Below, in pieces: positions 1 through 8,577 of a DNA stretch of 25,764 nt. A program made the position numbers and the translations under genes. Source of the stretch: Asterionellopsis glacialis. Taxonomy: Eukaryota > Bacillariophyta > Plagiogrammaphyceae > Rhaphoneidales > Asterionellopsidaceae. The DNA lies in assembly GCA_014885115.2 (NCBI GenBank), contig WKLE02001324.1:1-25764 (forward strand). The letters are read 5' to 3'. The notes under the pieces were generated by a model that made no database searches, was not told the origin of the DNA, and saw only the letters and a list, made by a program, of their open reading frames with translations. Position 1 is the stretch's first letter. The number at the start of each line of letters is the position of its first letter.

Positions 1-2506
1 GTAAATGCACCTGGCAAACCTACGATGATAACACTCCTCCCCCCAGTGTATGGGACAATAGGAATCATCATCAGTGAAAATGACCAATGCAAATCTAAAA
101 ATGGTAGTTTATCACCAGCCTTGATGGGTTCCGCAAATACAGCAGTGGTACTACTGTGGTGTTATCCACCTTATGAAGTAGGACAGGGTGTGGTGGTGGG
201 TTGTACATGTCTCTGAGGGCAAGACAGGAGCCTGCATAGCCTATGATTAGGATGGCATGTTTGAGGATGTTGATGTCGATGATTTTGTCCGATTTGTGTT
301 TTTTTAATTTGATTGTTTTCTGGTGAATGTGATCAGGCCATTTGTGGTAGAATTTGAAGTTTAAATCATAACTGAAACCATCACCACCATAGATACAGGC
401 ATCTCCAATTTGACAGAAGGTTGGGTCCCTTGGGATTAAATGTCGGATTGGTATTTCCCACGGGGGTTGTTTATGGTGATGATATTGAGGAGTGCATTGA
501 TAATACGACGGGATATTGTATTGTAATAATATGCTGTGTTAGATTTCCAAAGGAGTTTAGCTGTGTCAGGATTTGAGCTGGTGAGATAGTGATATTTTTG
601 TAACTTGTGTTGGACCCATGATGGGTCATGATGGTGTAGGAGATAATCAAAGTGTTTGTTAAGTGTTTTTCATTTGAGTTGGTGACTATTTTTGATAAGT
701 TATTTTTTTAGTTGGTCGTAAAGGGAACTGTAGAGGAATTTTGCCCAGGGGCAGATTAAAGCCGCATCGGTGAGAATGCCGAGAAGACGTGCTTGTTCTA
801 GAACTGTTCCCGATCTTTGTCCCTGATGGTAGGAGCGGAGTTGCTTGATGAGTTTTTGACATTTTTGTGCTGTCAAGGAAACAATCATCTTCCTGGTGTT
901 GATGAGATGACCACATTGTGATCATTCGTAATGTGCAATAAGGTCTGCATATTTTTTACGAGATATTTCATCACGGCGAATTTTTGTGTTGGGTTTGCCA
1001 AGGACTAAGTAAAGACTTTCAATACTGGCTTTAAGTGCTCAGGGTATGCGTTCGCGTATGTCAGCCATCATATTGTCATCAACATGGGTGTATGCTTCAG
1101 TAGGTACGGGGTTGCCATCGGAGTTAAGGACGCCCGTATTTATTGTGTCTGGGGTGGCTTGAACAAACTGTGTGTCTGGTAGGGGTGGTTCACAGTATTG
1201 GACGGAGCTGACAAGATCATCGTGTTTCTGTAATATGTCAGTGTTGTTAAATATAGATGACATAAGGAGCTGGCATGCTCGACGAAAAGGTTCCCAATTA
1301 GATGGGCTGAATCTGCTACCAAAAGTTTGGCCACAAGGAAAGCAGGTGAAACCGTTGCCTGCAAATGCCATGGCGGAAATAATATCAGGGGCGTGTTTCA
1401 GTTGTCAAAAACAGCCAGCAACATTGTCATCGACAAGGAGTATGTCCTGGTGAGGGTAAGTGATCCTCAAATTGTAAATGCATATTATGTGTTGCATCCA
1501 TTCTGTAGAAAAGGTGATTTGTGGTTCGGAAATTTTTTGTGACGAGATCATTGATGGCGGTTGCTTGGGGGGTTGGGAGGAAGGTGCCGTCATAAATGAG
1601 ACGGTCGTTTTTACCCGGTTGGATCACCAGACCTTGTGGGGTGAAATGTGTGTTTGGTATAAAAAATTTTGTCCATTTGGGGAAAAAAATAGTATAGTTA
1701 TGTTTGTCTTCTTTGTTCAGAATTTTTTGAGTGCGTTCGGGATATTTTGTGAAGGGCGGATGGTTCCTGTAGTTTAGGTAGGATAAGTAATTTTCTTGTG
1801 ATTTGTGATAGTTAAGGTGAGATGGTGTGTCTTTTTGTAAAATTCTTTTAATAGAGTTGTAATCATGTGGGGTTGTGAGTGGCTTGATTGTGTTGAGGAT
1901 TGTTCTTATGTTTCTGTGTGCTCCTGTGTAATTATTGCCCAGAAAGCACATGACGTTACCCATGTTGAAGTTGTAATGTATGGAACAAGCTAGCATTAAG
2001 GTCACTTTGCTGGGGGGTATGTTTGTTTGGGAATGGTAGTTTGTATTGTAATTGCATAAAGGAAGGAAGTTGGTAGTAGTGGAGTGTATCCAAGCTTGGT
2101 AAAGGGTTGCAGAGTAAGGTACGGCAGTGTATATTGCTCGTAGATCAGTGGGGGGGATGTATTTTGACTTGAATAAAAGAAGTAGCACATGTTGAAAATT
2201 GGGTTCAACAGTGTAACTGTGATCAAGTGATAATTTTCTGAATGTGGAGGAGGATGACATGAGTTTTGACGCTGTAGGATAGTAATAGGATGTACCTGGG
2301 GTTCTTCGAAGTGTATTGTGTGGTGGTAAGGTGAAGTTTATCTGTAGTTTATGATGTGTGCGGTATGGTTTGCTATGGGGTGAAATTGTGGAAGAATTTA
2401 TTGGTGTTGGAGAGGTGTCGGGCAAATATGATGGGGGCAGTTGGTTGGAATTCTTCCTTTTTGGAGTATGGATGTTTTTCGGGTTTTTGATGGAGCTGTT
2501 TTTGAC
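1..2506 (-). pseudogene. pol relic: reverse transcriptase and RNase H-like region
   Basis: The open frame from about 2506 to 1427 carries a pre-RT region (CFLGNNYTGAH near 1940) and the first RT blocks (HFTPQGLVIQPGKNDRLIYD, about 1645-1590). A frameshift near 1500-1530 moves the coding into another frame, which gives IYNLRITYPHQDILLVDDNVAGCF-type motif A, then a TGA near 1419, then the palm region and the catalytic motif THVDDN (about 1085). In that same frame come TGA codons near 1041 and 927 and further stops near 708, 672 and 438. Another frameshift near 430 leads into the RNase H-like segment (GDACIYGGDGF; INILKHAILIIGYAG; VDNTTV, about 400-100), which ends at a stop near 80. The first ORF has no ATG at its start. 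What is seen is the motif order and the breaks; the family assignment rests on memory of similar diatom elements. Confidence 0.78.
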
Positions 2507-2525
2507 TTAGCTGAAGGTATTGTTT

Positions 2526-3119
2526 TTAGTGTGTATGGGAGTATAGATTGTACATGTAAGGAGGTACAGGTTGTAGGTTGTTTTGTGGTGTGTTGGATAG
2601 GAGATATAGGGATTGTTCTTTTTTATTGTTTGGTTGTTTTGAAGCGTGCCTCACCTGGAAAACTGTTGGGTTATTGTAAGTTGGATGTTTTTGTGGTACG
2701 GATCCTTTTGTAGGGTTAATGTGAGTGGTAATGTGAGAGGTGATAAAGGTGATATGAGGGTTATTGGAAAAGATTTCTGCATTTATTTTACGCGTAGGAT
2801 CAATAGGTGTCCACAATGAGTTGTCCAGCAGTCTGCTGCTTCATGCGGCTTGTGAGGCAGATGATGTGGTTGTATTGTGTGTATTGGGTGTGATCGTAGA
2901 TATAGTAGATGAGGTAGATTTCTTTGTGTCGTGTTGATTTTTGTTGTGATTGGTTTGTTGGTTGTTAGAGGAAGTGTTTTTGGATGTGTCTGCTTGTGAG
3001 GATGGAGTTGGTTTGTCGTTAGTGTAAACTGAGGCAAGAGAGAGGCCTGGTGTAGATTCGATGTATTTGGTTATGTTGGCTTTCATGGTTGGGTCCATTT
3101 GTTGACAATATAACCGCAA
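2526..3119 (-). pseudogene. gag-pol junction relic, Thr/Asn/Ser-rich
   Basis: Three overlapping minus-strand frames (3119-2841, 3037-2783, 2816-2526) share this stretch. The first continues the gag-like protein after a frameshift near 3130 (CQQMDPTMKANITKYIESTP) and then becomes rich in Ser, Thr and Asn. The last begins with a less biased segment (WTPIDPTRKINAEIFSNNP) and runs into low-complexity text. In an intact element a protease or linker would be expected here; I see no convincing aspartic protease D-S/T-G. Coding status is inferred only from position between gag-like and RT regions. Confidence 0.4.
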
Positions 3120-5219
3120 GTGCTTTTGTTTGTTGGGTTGGATGTACCGGTACCATTAGTGGAAGATGTGGATTTACGGTGATTATTAGTAGAGGAGCGG
3201 TCGCCTGTTTTGAGGCATTTGTTGTAATTTTTATTATCAGGAACGTACATGCCAAGTTGGATAGCTATGTTGATGGTTGCGGATTTGGTGGCAAAGATAC
3301 CGGGCGATGATTGGGCGATGCAAACACGCAGGTTACGAATAACCTCGCTATGTGCAAGTGATGGTTTTTCAATGGTATTGTAGTCAAGTTGTTGGTTTTG
3401 TTGGATGAGACGTAAGTATGATGGGTTGTAGGTGACATCAACATGGGCTGATAAGATACTTTGGAGACTTGTTGTGAGGAGCATGACTGGTATGTAGGGG
3501 TAGGTTTTGTTGGTTGATGAGAACCAAGTGTCAAAAATGTGGGAGCTAATGATGTCTGCAAGACCCCAAATATGTTTTTTGATCAAAGGTATGGTCATGT
3601 TGTTGGAATGGTCAAAATAAAAGTGTAAGATAGCGTCAATATTGGCTATGGTAGATAAGACATCATCAATAGCTGACAATCTTCCGGTGGAGAGGTTCAT
3701 TTTGGTGGCACGACGGTGGCAATTAGGGTTGTCTGTGTTGAGAAGCTCATCCTGGTTGGCTTCCAAGTCTTCAGAGAGATTGATAACCGATTGTTTAGGA
3801 AGAAAGTTGAAGATGCTGAGTTTGTATTGAAGAGTGTTTTTGGAGATAACAATGTCTTTGTTGGTCCAACTGAAGTTTTTGACAGCAGATATTTCTGCAT
3901 GGGCGAGATCTGGGATACATGTGAGTTTCTCTAAATAGTCACGCCCTTCTTTTTGTTGTTCACAGAGGGAATCAATGTGGTTATTGATTTCATCTCTAGC
4001 TAAAGTACTAGACATTGGTAGGGTGTCTAGAAACTCGTTGTTGAGCATTGGTGGGTGAATGAGTTGTTGTTGGTATTGGTTAGTGACTGGGTAGCAGCCA
4101 AAGAGAGAAAGGCGTTGTTTGATACGCTGAGTTGTGACTGCGGATTCACGGTAGGTTTTTGATACAATCTTTACTTCTTTTTGTAAAGGAGTTGGGGAGG
4201 AAGTGGTATTGGGTGGTGTATTGGATTGAATGGGAGTAAACGCTGTTGGGTTATTTTCTAAGTATTTGTCTGGGTTTTTTGTATTGCGATGTGCTATTGC
4301 GATTTGGGCCTTGTTCATGATTTGTTCTTGACATGAAATATATTCTTGTTGTGAAGGGAGGCGTAATATGAGATCAGTGGTAATGGGAGAGTAGGAGATT
4401 GGAATATCAGAAGTTGTAGGTGGTTTTTGTTTTGGGAGGTTATTTTGTCTAAAAATGATTTGGGTAGGGGTTTGTTATTGGTGTTGTCATGGATGGTGTC
4501 CCAAGCTTCAATTGCTTTGCGTGCGGCAGGATGATGGTCAGAAACATTTTTTAATATTTCTTCAGCTGTGATAGGGCCTGATGTTATAGGGTGATGAGCG
4601 GCTAAAGGGATTACTCTGGGGTAGAGGGTTAAGCTATTGGTGCCTTGTAGAAAGTTTTTGACATCAGGTGTTTCATTGAAGTCATTGAGGTGGGGAAGAG
4701 CTTTGTCATCTAAGTTGGCTGATGCGTCAGGCCAATTGGATGAAGTTGAATTGGAGGGGAGAGTTGTATGGTAGACGTAGTTGCTAATGATGTCATTGAG
4801 ATTTATGCTGGTTGGTGTTGCGGGGAAGATATTGTCTGAAAGACTGCCGGTGATAGTGGTTGGGTTGCTGTTGTCATTGTAGTTGGTGAGTTCAAGGTCA
4901 TTGAGGGTTGAGATCTGGCCAGTGTAGAAAAATGTGATGCCAACGATACATGGGCTTGAAAGGAGATTTATACGTGCTGGTTTGTTGCAAGCTGGGTTTC
5001 TCCAGATTTCAAGAGGACTAAGTCCATCAGGAAGGTAGGTCTTTTCCCAATTTGCTGAAGGTTCCAGCTGCTTTGACTTGGTAGTTGTAAGGTAAGTTTT
5101 TGAATGACATGGTAGTAGGATGGAGGTGGTAAACATTTTAGTATTGCGCAAGCTACTCGAGTTACTGGGTAGTGTTGACGGCGAGGATGGCTATCAAAGA
5201 TTGTAGATGGTACAGACAT
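3083..5219 (-). pseudogene. gag-like protein of the retroelement, frameshifted
   Basis: The first 20-25 codons appear to start at the ATG at 5219 (MSVPSTIFDSHPRRQ), after which coding moves to the frame ending at 4315 (first ATG in that frame at 5136, residues such as LSPLEIWRNPACNKPARIN). It then moves to the frame 4318-3083 (411 codons). The second and third pieces overlap at 4315-4318. Reading the 411-codon frame upstream of its ATG gives a sensible peptide (SPITTDLILRLPSQQEYISC) that joins the preceding frame near 4430-4440, so one gene broken by a 1-nt shift fits better than two genes. There is no CCHC zinc knuckle; the C-terminal end is Asn/Ser/Thr-rich. The protein is called gag-like because it precedes RT on the same strand. 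I recognise no domain in it. Confidence 0.6.
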
Positions 5220-5267
5220 CTAAACTGTGAGAAGAGTTATTTGTTAGTTTTGTGATGGTTATTTTGT

Positions 5268-5959
5268 TTAAATGTTTGGGTATGTATAATTGAACAGTGG
5301 TGAGGTAGAGGTTCTCTTTGGATAAAATGGAACAGTCAGGGTCGCCATTGATGGTATTATTTGTTGTAGGGTGGACAAGTTTTTATTAGGGGGCGTTATT
5401 TTGATATGGTAGTAATGGTGTATTGGGTCCCATGAATGTTGATGATATAGGTTGTGGTGATATCTATATATTGAGTTATGAGTGTTTGGTGATTTTTGTG
5501 TTAAATAATGCCTAGGTGTTAGTATGTGGTATGTGTGTTGTGTGCCGTGTAATCTTTGTGTTGTACAATTTGATAGAGGTAGTACAGTTGGTTGTTGTCC
5601 TGATATAGAAGTCATATGTGGTTGGATGTGTAGAGGTGCTGTGCCGAGTCGTGGTTTATTTGTATGTGTATAGTTAGTATGCCTGATGAGTATATGAATG
5701 GATTGGCAGGTGGAGAAATAAATTGTGGCGGGATATTGAAATTATTTGGAGTTGTGGTTTGTTGTTGACTATGGAAGGTGTTGAAAAAGGTGTACAAGGA
5801 GTGAATGTTTGTGTATAGGGTGAAGGTTATAAGTGATGTTGGTGTGGTTGGGTTCCATGGAATATGGTTTGTTGTTATGATAATATGGTGAAGAAGTAGA
5901 TAATGTTTGTAGTAGTGTGTGTAATGTGAATGATTGTGACGGATCAGATATGTGATCAA
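5268..5959 (-). other. Possible leader ORFs or 5' leader of the retroelement
   Basis: Two minus-strand open frames of 115 codons each (5959-5612 and 5615-5268) overlap by 4 nt. Both are extremely rich in His, Tyr, Thr, Ile and Pro, which follows from the A/C-rich strand, and neither resembles a known domain. Long open frames are expected by chance on a strand poor in G and T. They could be remnants of one extra upstream ORF broken by a shift, or simply leader/LTR sequence. Their main value is that the same strand skew continues here, so this DNA belongs to the element. Confidence 0.3.
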
Positions 5960-6069
5960 GGACAGATCAAGTAATGATCAATGATGGATCGGGAAAGCAA
6001 TCAGGGACGGATCGTTGAGACGATCAGGGACGGATTGATGAAGTCAATCAGGGGTTGGTTTTGACAATT
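5932..6069. repeat. ~23-bp degenerate tandem array with GATC
   Basis: About six copies begin near 5932, 5954, 5976, 5999, 6022 and 6046, spaced 22-24 bp. The consensus core is close to GATCAGGGACGGATCG, and the best copies are at 5999 and 6022. The array sits exactly where the G/T skew of the retroelement ends and just before an inverted-repeat unit. Copies are contiguous, with no unique spacers. Confidence 0.7.
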
Positions 6070-6258
6070 TTTTGGTGTTGATTCTTGTTACCATTCCGCA
6101 GGAATGGTAATGAATGTCCCGCAGGGAAATGCATTACGGTTTGTTTTGGAGTTAGGGTAGATGGATATAGGGACCGAAAACAAAATTTCTATCATTCATC
6201 GGTCTCTATTTCCAACGCCATTGCATCAATCAACCGAAACAAGAATCAACAAAATTGT
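6064..6258. mobile_element. MITE-like unit with inverted terminal arms
   Basis: The left arm contains TGTTGATTCTTGTT (6076-6089) and the right arm its exact reverse complement AACAAGAATCAACA (6238-6251). Outside these, ACAATTTT (6064-6071) pairs with AAAATTGT (6251-6258), with a few extra bases on the left. The enclosed DNA has no coding capacity. No clear target-site duplication is visible, so it may instead be a structured part of the neighbouring retroelement. The inverted repeat is seen directly; the MITE label is inference. Confidence 0.5.
6088..6136. repeat. Two consecutive hairpins with CC-GCA-GG tops
   Basis: The first is a perfect 10-bp stem, TTACCATTCC (6088-6097) and GGAATGGTAA (6101-6110), with a GCA loop. 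The second has arms TAATGAATGTCCC (6108-6120) and GGGAAATGCATTA (6124-6136), matching at 11 of 13 positions, again with a GCA loop. The two hairpins share the TAA at 6108-6110. Confidence 0.75.
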
Positions 6259-6657
6259 GAGGAAGCTTTGCTCTAGCCGAGAATCAACAGTTGCAGAAGT
6301 TAGCGCTTACCAGTAGCGCGGGGGAATAACAGACGGTGATGCGCTTATGCGCATATAGCAGAGAATGCACTTCCTAAGGAAATCTTAACTGCCAAGTATT
6401 CTACCAGGTATGTAACAGTCGGTATCCAATCTACGACTTGGACAAAGCTTATTCTGACTCATTGTAAACTATTTGCTTTACACATAGTATATTTATTGAA
6501 GACATATGGTACAAAGCCGCAAACACTGATGATATTTGTTATATAATAGCAATAATGAAGGAACATTTTTTACTGCCAGAATCGAAGAACCTTCCAAAAG
6601 AACTCACGTTTCGGAATTCGAATTGGGGTCAACCAGTACACAAAAAAATAGGGTAGG

Positions 6658-6679
6658 TTGACGTCATTGGTGACGTCAA
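6658..6679. promoter_or_regulatory. Paired CRE-type (TGACGTCA) palindrome
   Basis: TTGACGTCA (6658-6666) and TGACGTCAA (6671-6679) form a perfect 9-bp inverted repeat around TTGG. Each half contains a complete TGACGTCA bZIP/CREB-type site (6659-6666 and 6671-6678), and the symmetry extends imperfectly outward through GGG and CCC runs. It lies about 380 bp upstream of the CRAL-TRIO start codon. In the diatom Phaeodactylum, TGACGT-containing elements mediate CO2/cAMP-responsive transcription; that this site acts so here is inference. Confidence 0.5.
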
Positions 6680-6840
6680 AACCCCATGACAAATAATAAG
6701 AATAGAGTAGACTACCACTGGCTTACCGTACCTGTTACACTTAGATATCATGATGTACTATTATAATATAGAGAGATAAACACAGTAATTCATTCTGGGA
6801 GGGACAATGACCGCTGCTTCCAGATCCAGAGGTCTAGAGA

Positions 6841-6920
6841 GGTCCTACCAGGTACTAGGTACCTGGCCTACAGGTACCAGGTACCTGGTAGCCTGAAGGA
6901 CCTACCAGGTACCGGTATGG
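6841..6920. repeat. Cluster of GGTACC-centred palindromes
   Basis: TACCAGGTACCTGGTA at 6875-6890 is a perfect 16-bp palindrome. CCAGGTAC (6848-6855) and GTACCTGG (6859-6866) form another inverted repeat around TAG. Further partial copies occur near 6902-6915. The cluster lies just upstream of the CRAL-TRIO gene, and related clusters occur near 10510-10600, 17477-17515, 18073-18116 and 21130-21170. Confidence 0.7.
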
Positions 6921-7059
6921 GCTACTTTTTAGGACCTCTTTCTCAAGACCTCTACAGGTAGAGTAGAAACCTGGAGTGCTAAGGACTAAAACATCACCCC
7001 CACAGTTTCATTTCAATACGTCCTGTAATTTCCGATTATCTGGCTTGTCTAACCCCACC

Positions 7060-8258
7060 ATGCCGTTTTCGTACACAGCACCAACCTTCTCCCAAGCAGA
7101 TCGAGAACGCGAATATGCCGATCTCACAGTAGAACAAAAGGAAGATATCTTAGATGATGCGTATGGGCGAAACTCTGAGGAAGTAGCAGTATTCAATGAG
7201 CGTGAAATTACGCAACAAGAATTGGATGCATTTGAAGATGCCTTGGAAAATTTACCTCCAAGTGAGAAGTTAGAGGCTGTAGCAGCTAAAACTGTAATGT
7301 GTCCTGAGTTAGTTCAAAGTGAAACGAATCCATCCCTATTTTTACGACGTGAACAGTACGATCCTGAAAAGGCAGCAAAGAGATTTGCAGCCTATTGGAA
7401 GTTTCGCGTCGATTTATTTGGGAATGAAAAAGCATTCTTGCCCATTATACTTTCTGAAGGTGGTGCCTTTGATGGGGATGAAGAAACGTTACAAATGATG
7501 AGAGAATCACCAACTTACCGATGCATACTGCCAAATGATTCGCAGGGACGGTCTGTTATTTTTTACGAGTCGGATCAAGAAAGTGGAGCCACAAATACTT
7601 TTAGTCGAGATGCAAAGGTATGTACAGCATCATGATAATATATGATAAGTACATGATGGGATAGTGTGTGTGATTCTACAGTGGTGCACAAGTAATGAGA
7701 GCTATTGCGTTTGATTGCATTGCATATACCCTGATTCTTTTTTTCTTACCCACCTCCTGTCACCCCTCTTGTTTCTACTCCAAGTCCAAATATGTTTTTT
7801 ATTGCATACATAGACTCATGAAACAAAAATCGAGTGTGTCGCGTGGAATTGTTGTAATATACCAATTTAATCACAAGCAATTTAAATTGAATGAATTCGA
7901 CCGAATGCTTGCTAAACGAAATGCCAAGTTTTCAAGAGAATGTAGTCCACTTCAAGTTCGAGCAGTACATTTCTGCTTAAATAGTTCATCTTTGTTAATA
8001 GATTGGGTACTGCCAGCATCACTATATTTCTGGGCAACGAAATGGCGACAACGTTTTTTCTTCCACATACGTGGCACTGAAGGACGCCTTCAACAAGACG
8101 AAGACGAAGATGGTTCTAACACTCCTCTGCTAGAAAAATTAGAACCCTTTGGAATCAGGAAAGAAGGACTTCCAGAAAGTTTGGGAGGAACTTATCGAAT
8201 GAATACTGCCTGGGTTCAGGAACATATGGATGGTGAAGACGGCGAAGGTGAAGCATAA
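7060..8258 (+). CDS. CRAL-TRIO (SEC14-like) domain protein, two exons
   Basis: The gene joins 7060-7617 and 7785-8258, giving 343 aa. The intron 7618-7784 (167 bp) has donor AAG|GTATGT, acceptor CCAAG|TCC, and phase 0. The start is the first ATG in the frame (ACCATGCC); the frame is open upstream to 6976 but only from a GTG. Residues 94-121 (FLRREQYDPEKAAKRFAAYW onward) are a CRAL-TRIO N-terminal helix region, with the lipid-binding domain following from about 130. Typical later features are the HFCLN strand, FFFHIRG and, near the end, a yGI...LPesLGG closing motif. Such proteins bind and transfer phosphoinositides or other hydrophobic ligands at membranes; the ligand cannot be told. The acidic N-terminus (EREYADLTVEQKEDILDD) and tail (HMDGEDGEGEA) are unremarkable. 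The gene converges on the glycosyltransferase gene. Confidence 0.85.
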
Positions 8259-8292
8259 TATGAAACATAAGACAACAAACAAGTAAAAAACC

Positions 8293-8577
8293 TTAATTAT
8301 GTACACCAATATCGATTCCTACACTGATTCCTGTATTACGTAGATCTAAAGTCATAAACAGGCTCTTTCCGATTAGATGGACTCTCGGACGGACAAGAAT
8401 GAGAAGAAATAGTGGAATCATAAATTTTCCTATTGCGCAAAAAATTGGGGACACCTCTTTATAAGTTATATGAGAGTACGATACTGCAATTTTCAAATTG
8501 ATGCGCTGAATGGTACCAGAGATAGTAAGGACGATCAACAAAAACAAAAAAGTTGAATCATCCAAACCATGTCTCAT
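8293..8577 (-). other. In-frame 94-codon extension after the GT2 stop codon
   Basis: Immediately after the TAG that ends the glycosyltransferase frame, an ATG follows with no gap and the same frame stays open for 94 codons. The translated stretch contains two hydrophobic segments (FLFLLIVLTIS and IGKFMIPLFLLILV) and no recognised domain. It could be 3' UTR open by chance, a separate small ORF, or a stop-codon readthrough product. It lies in the 319-bp gap between two convergent genes. Confidence 0.25.

Larger units (their letters stand above)
1..6069 (-). mobile_element. Decayed retroelement, 5' portion, extends past left edge
   Basis: Minus-strand order is 5' leader, gag-like region, reverse transcriptase, RNase H-like region, with the 3' end outside the window. 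RT blocks are recognisable (GLVIQP...RLIYDG; ILLVDDNVAGCF; FTCFPCGQTFGSRFSP; THVDDN), followed by an RNase H-like stretch (GDACIYGGDGF, then VDNTTV). The text resembles a retroelement family I recall as abundant in diatom genomes. The plus strand is G/T-rich throughout, so the coding strand is A/C-rich, and this skew ends near 5960, which I take as close to the 5' end. No integrase or tyrosine recombinase and no LTR pair can be seen, so the class (LTR, DIRS-like or other) stays open. Multiple frameshifts and stops make it non-functional as sequenced. Confidence 0.82.
6263..7059. other. Intergenic region upstream of the CRAL-TRIO gene
   Basis: No gene is seen. The stretch holds a small stem-loop ATGCGC/GCGCAT (6339-6354, TTAT loop), the double CRE palindrome at 6658-6679 and the GGTACC-type palindrome cluster at 6841-6920, both annotated separately. 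The rest is unremarkable AT-rich sequence. Confidence 0.6.

Noticed and set aside
1172..2713. Plus-strand open frames over the retroelement
   Set aside because: They lie opposite the RT region, are biased in composition (Val, Phe, Gly, Cys) and match nothing; shadows of the G/T-rich strand.
5932..6069. CRISPR array
   Set aside because: The ~23-bp units are contiguous and degenerate with no unique spacers, and the setting is eukaryotic.
6976..7059. Longer N-terminus for the CRAL-TRIO protein starting at 6976
   Set aside because: The frame is open but begins with GTG and has no ATG before 7060, which has good start context.
7695..7784. Separate gene starting at 7695 with a hydrophobic N-terminus
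   Set aside because: This part is the end of an intron; splicing 7618-7784 joins two halves of one CRAL-TRIO domain in phase.
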